Source of the DNA: Clostridiales bacterium
GTDB taxonomy: Bacteria > Bacillota > Clostridia > Lachnospirales > Anaerotignaceae
DNA length: 7,140 nucleotides
Assembly (NCBI GenBank): GCA_021202325.1
Contig: JAJQDF010000215.1
Span: 1-7,140 of the forward strand
Direction of reading: 5' to 3'
Part shown: piece by piece, positions 6,853 to 7,140 of the stretch
Numbering within the stretch: the stretch's first letter is position 1
Layout of the letters: the number at the start of each line of letters is the position of its first letter
Notes under the pieces: generated by a model
The model's input: only the letters and a program-made list of their open reading frames with translations
What the model was told of the DNA's origin: nothing
The model's database searches: none
Translations under genes and position numbers: made by a program

Positions 6853-7140
6853 CTATACATAACAGTTATCAATGATAACCTTTTCCATAATCAAAGTTAT
6901 TCCGTCAACATTCTTTATATCATCCACGCTTTGGAAATCTCCGTTCTGCTCCCTGTAAGCAATTATAAGCTCCGCTTCTTCTTTCCCGATATACATAAGG
7001 GAATCCAATTCGTCCACATCGGCCGTGTTAAGATTAACAAGCCCGCCATTTTCTGCCATTTCGGTCACAGTCGTTTCCGCCGGAGAATTATCCTCAATCG
7101 TAATTTCTGTGTTCTCCCTTACAGTATACCAGTGTATAAA
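6853..7140 (-). CDS. comEA: ComEA-like helix-hairpin-helix DNA-binding protein, 5' end outside the window
   Basis: The frame stays open to the right edge, giving the C-terminal 95 residues of a longer protein. A Glu/Thr-rich linker (residues 6-33 of the visible part) precedes two helix-hairpin-helix units. The first is LVNLNTADVDELDSLMYIG with the following helix; the second is FQSVDDIKNVDGI and the final helix. This is the ComEA C-terminal domain, which binds double-stranded DNA at the cell surface and hands it to ComEC. A shorter start at the GTG at 7068 is possible on paper. It is unlikely, because coding sequence continues upstream without a stop and a ComEA needs an N-terminal membrane anchor, which would lie beyond the edge. 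The first hairpin reads YIG where GIG is usual. The gene ends 21 bp before the response regulator gene. A different secreted HhH protein is the alternative. Confidence 0.88.
   Translation of the reverse strand, partial: FIHWYTVRENTEITIEDNSPAETTVTEMAENGGLVNLNTADVDELDSLMYIGKEEAELIIAYREQNGDFQSVDDIKNVDGITLIMEKVIIDNCYV
6865..6879. repeat. Perfect 15-base palindrome before the response regulator gene
   Basis: GTTATCA and TGATAAC flank a single central base. The element overlaps the last codons of the comEA-like gene and ends 33 bp before the regulator ATG. It is too short, and has no T-tract, so it is not a terminator. It could be an operator for a dimeric repressor or arise by chance from coding sequence. 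No convincing -35/-10 pair was found beside it. Confidence 0.5.

Larger units (their letters stand above)
322..7140 (-). other. Leftward gene train comEA / regulator / kinase / gerMN / comEC / holA / small membrane gene
   Basis: Seven genes lie on one strand. Junctions in transcription order are +21 bp, an overlap of up to 20 bp, +5 bp, +11 bp, +14 bp and +65 bp. No hairpin-plus-T-tract was seen at any internal junction, so the first six genes are likely a single transcription unit with its promoter beyond the right edge. The seventh gene has its own predicted promoter. The extent upstream of 7140 is unknown. Confidence 0.75.

Noticed and set aside
1..7140. Mobile elements, CRISPR arrays, tRNA or rRNA genes, toxin-antitoxin pairs
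   Set aside because: No tandem spaced repeats, transposase motifs, cloverleaf-like stretches or terminal inverted repeats were seen. Nearly all of the window is accounted for by housekeeping-type genes.

Overview
The window reads as ordinary chromosomal DNA from a low-to-moderate GC Gram-positive bacterium, most likely a member of the Clostridia (Bacillota). The pointers are strong GGAGG-type ribosome binding sites, a zinc-ribbon form of ribosomal protein L28, a WalR-like response regulator, a GerMN-domain lipoprotein, and a comEA/comEC/holA neighbourhood. Genus cannot be fixed from this sequence alone.

Layout: at the left edge rpmB (L28) reads rightward and ends at a strong Rho-independent terminator (256-287). 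Everything else reads leftward as a compact gene train. In transcription order it is: a C-terminal fragment of a ComEA-like helix-hairpin-helix protein (cut by the right edge), an OmpR-family response regulator, its membrane histidine kinase, a GerMN lipoprotein, ComEC, the DNA polymerase III delta subunit HolA, and a 50-residue membrane protein. Gaps are 21 bp or less, or the genes overlap, from comEA down to holA. Only the last gene is set apart (65 bp), and it has its own good sigma-A-type promoter (502-530).

Functionally the train mixes three themes: DNA uptake (ComEA receptor and ComEC channel), envelope sensing (two-component system plus GerMN lipoprotein), and replication (HolA clamp loader). 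The comE genes of Bacillus subtilis form comEA-comEB-comEC; here a two-component system and a lipoprotein lie between comEA and comEC. The GerMN lipoprotein sits directly behind the kinase, where the walRK operon of Bacillus carries the kinase-modulating proteins YycH and YycI.

I found no mobile element, CRISPR array, RNA gene or clearly undescribed system. The points worth a second look are the merged comEA/two-component/comEC organisation, start-site corrections for three genes (the 50-residue protein, the GerMN protein and the kinase), a perfect 15-base palindrome just before the regulator gene, and an insertion in L28.
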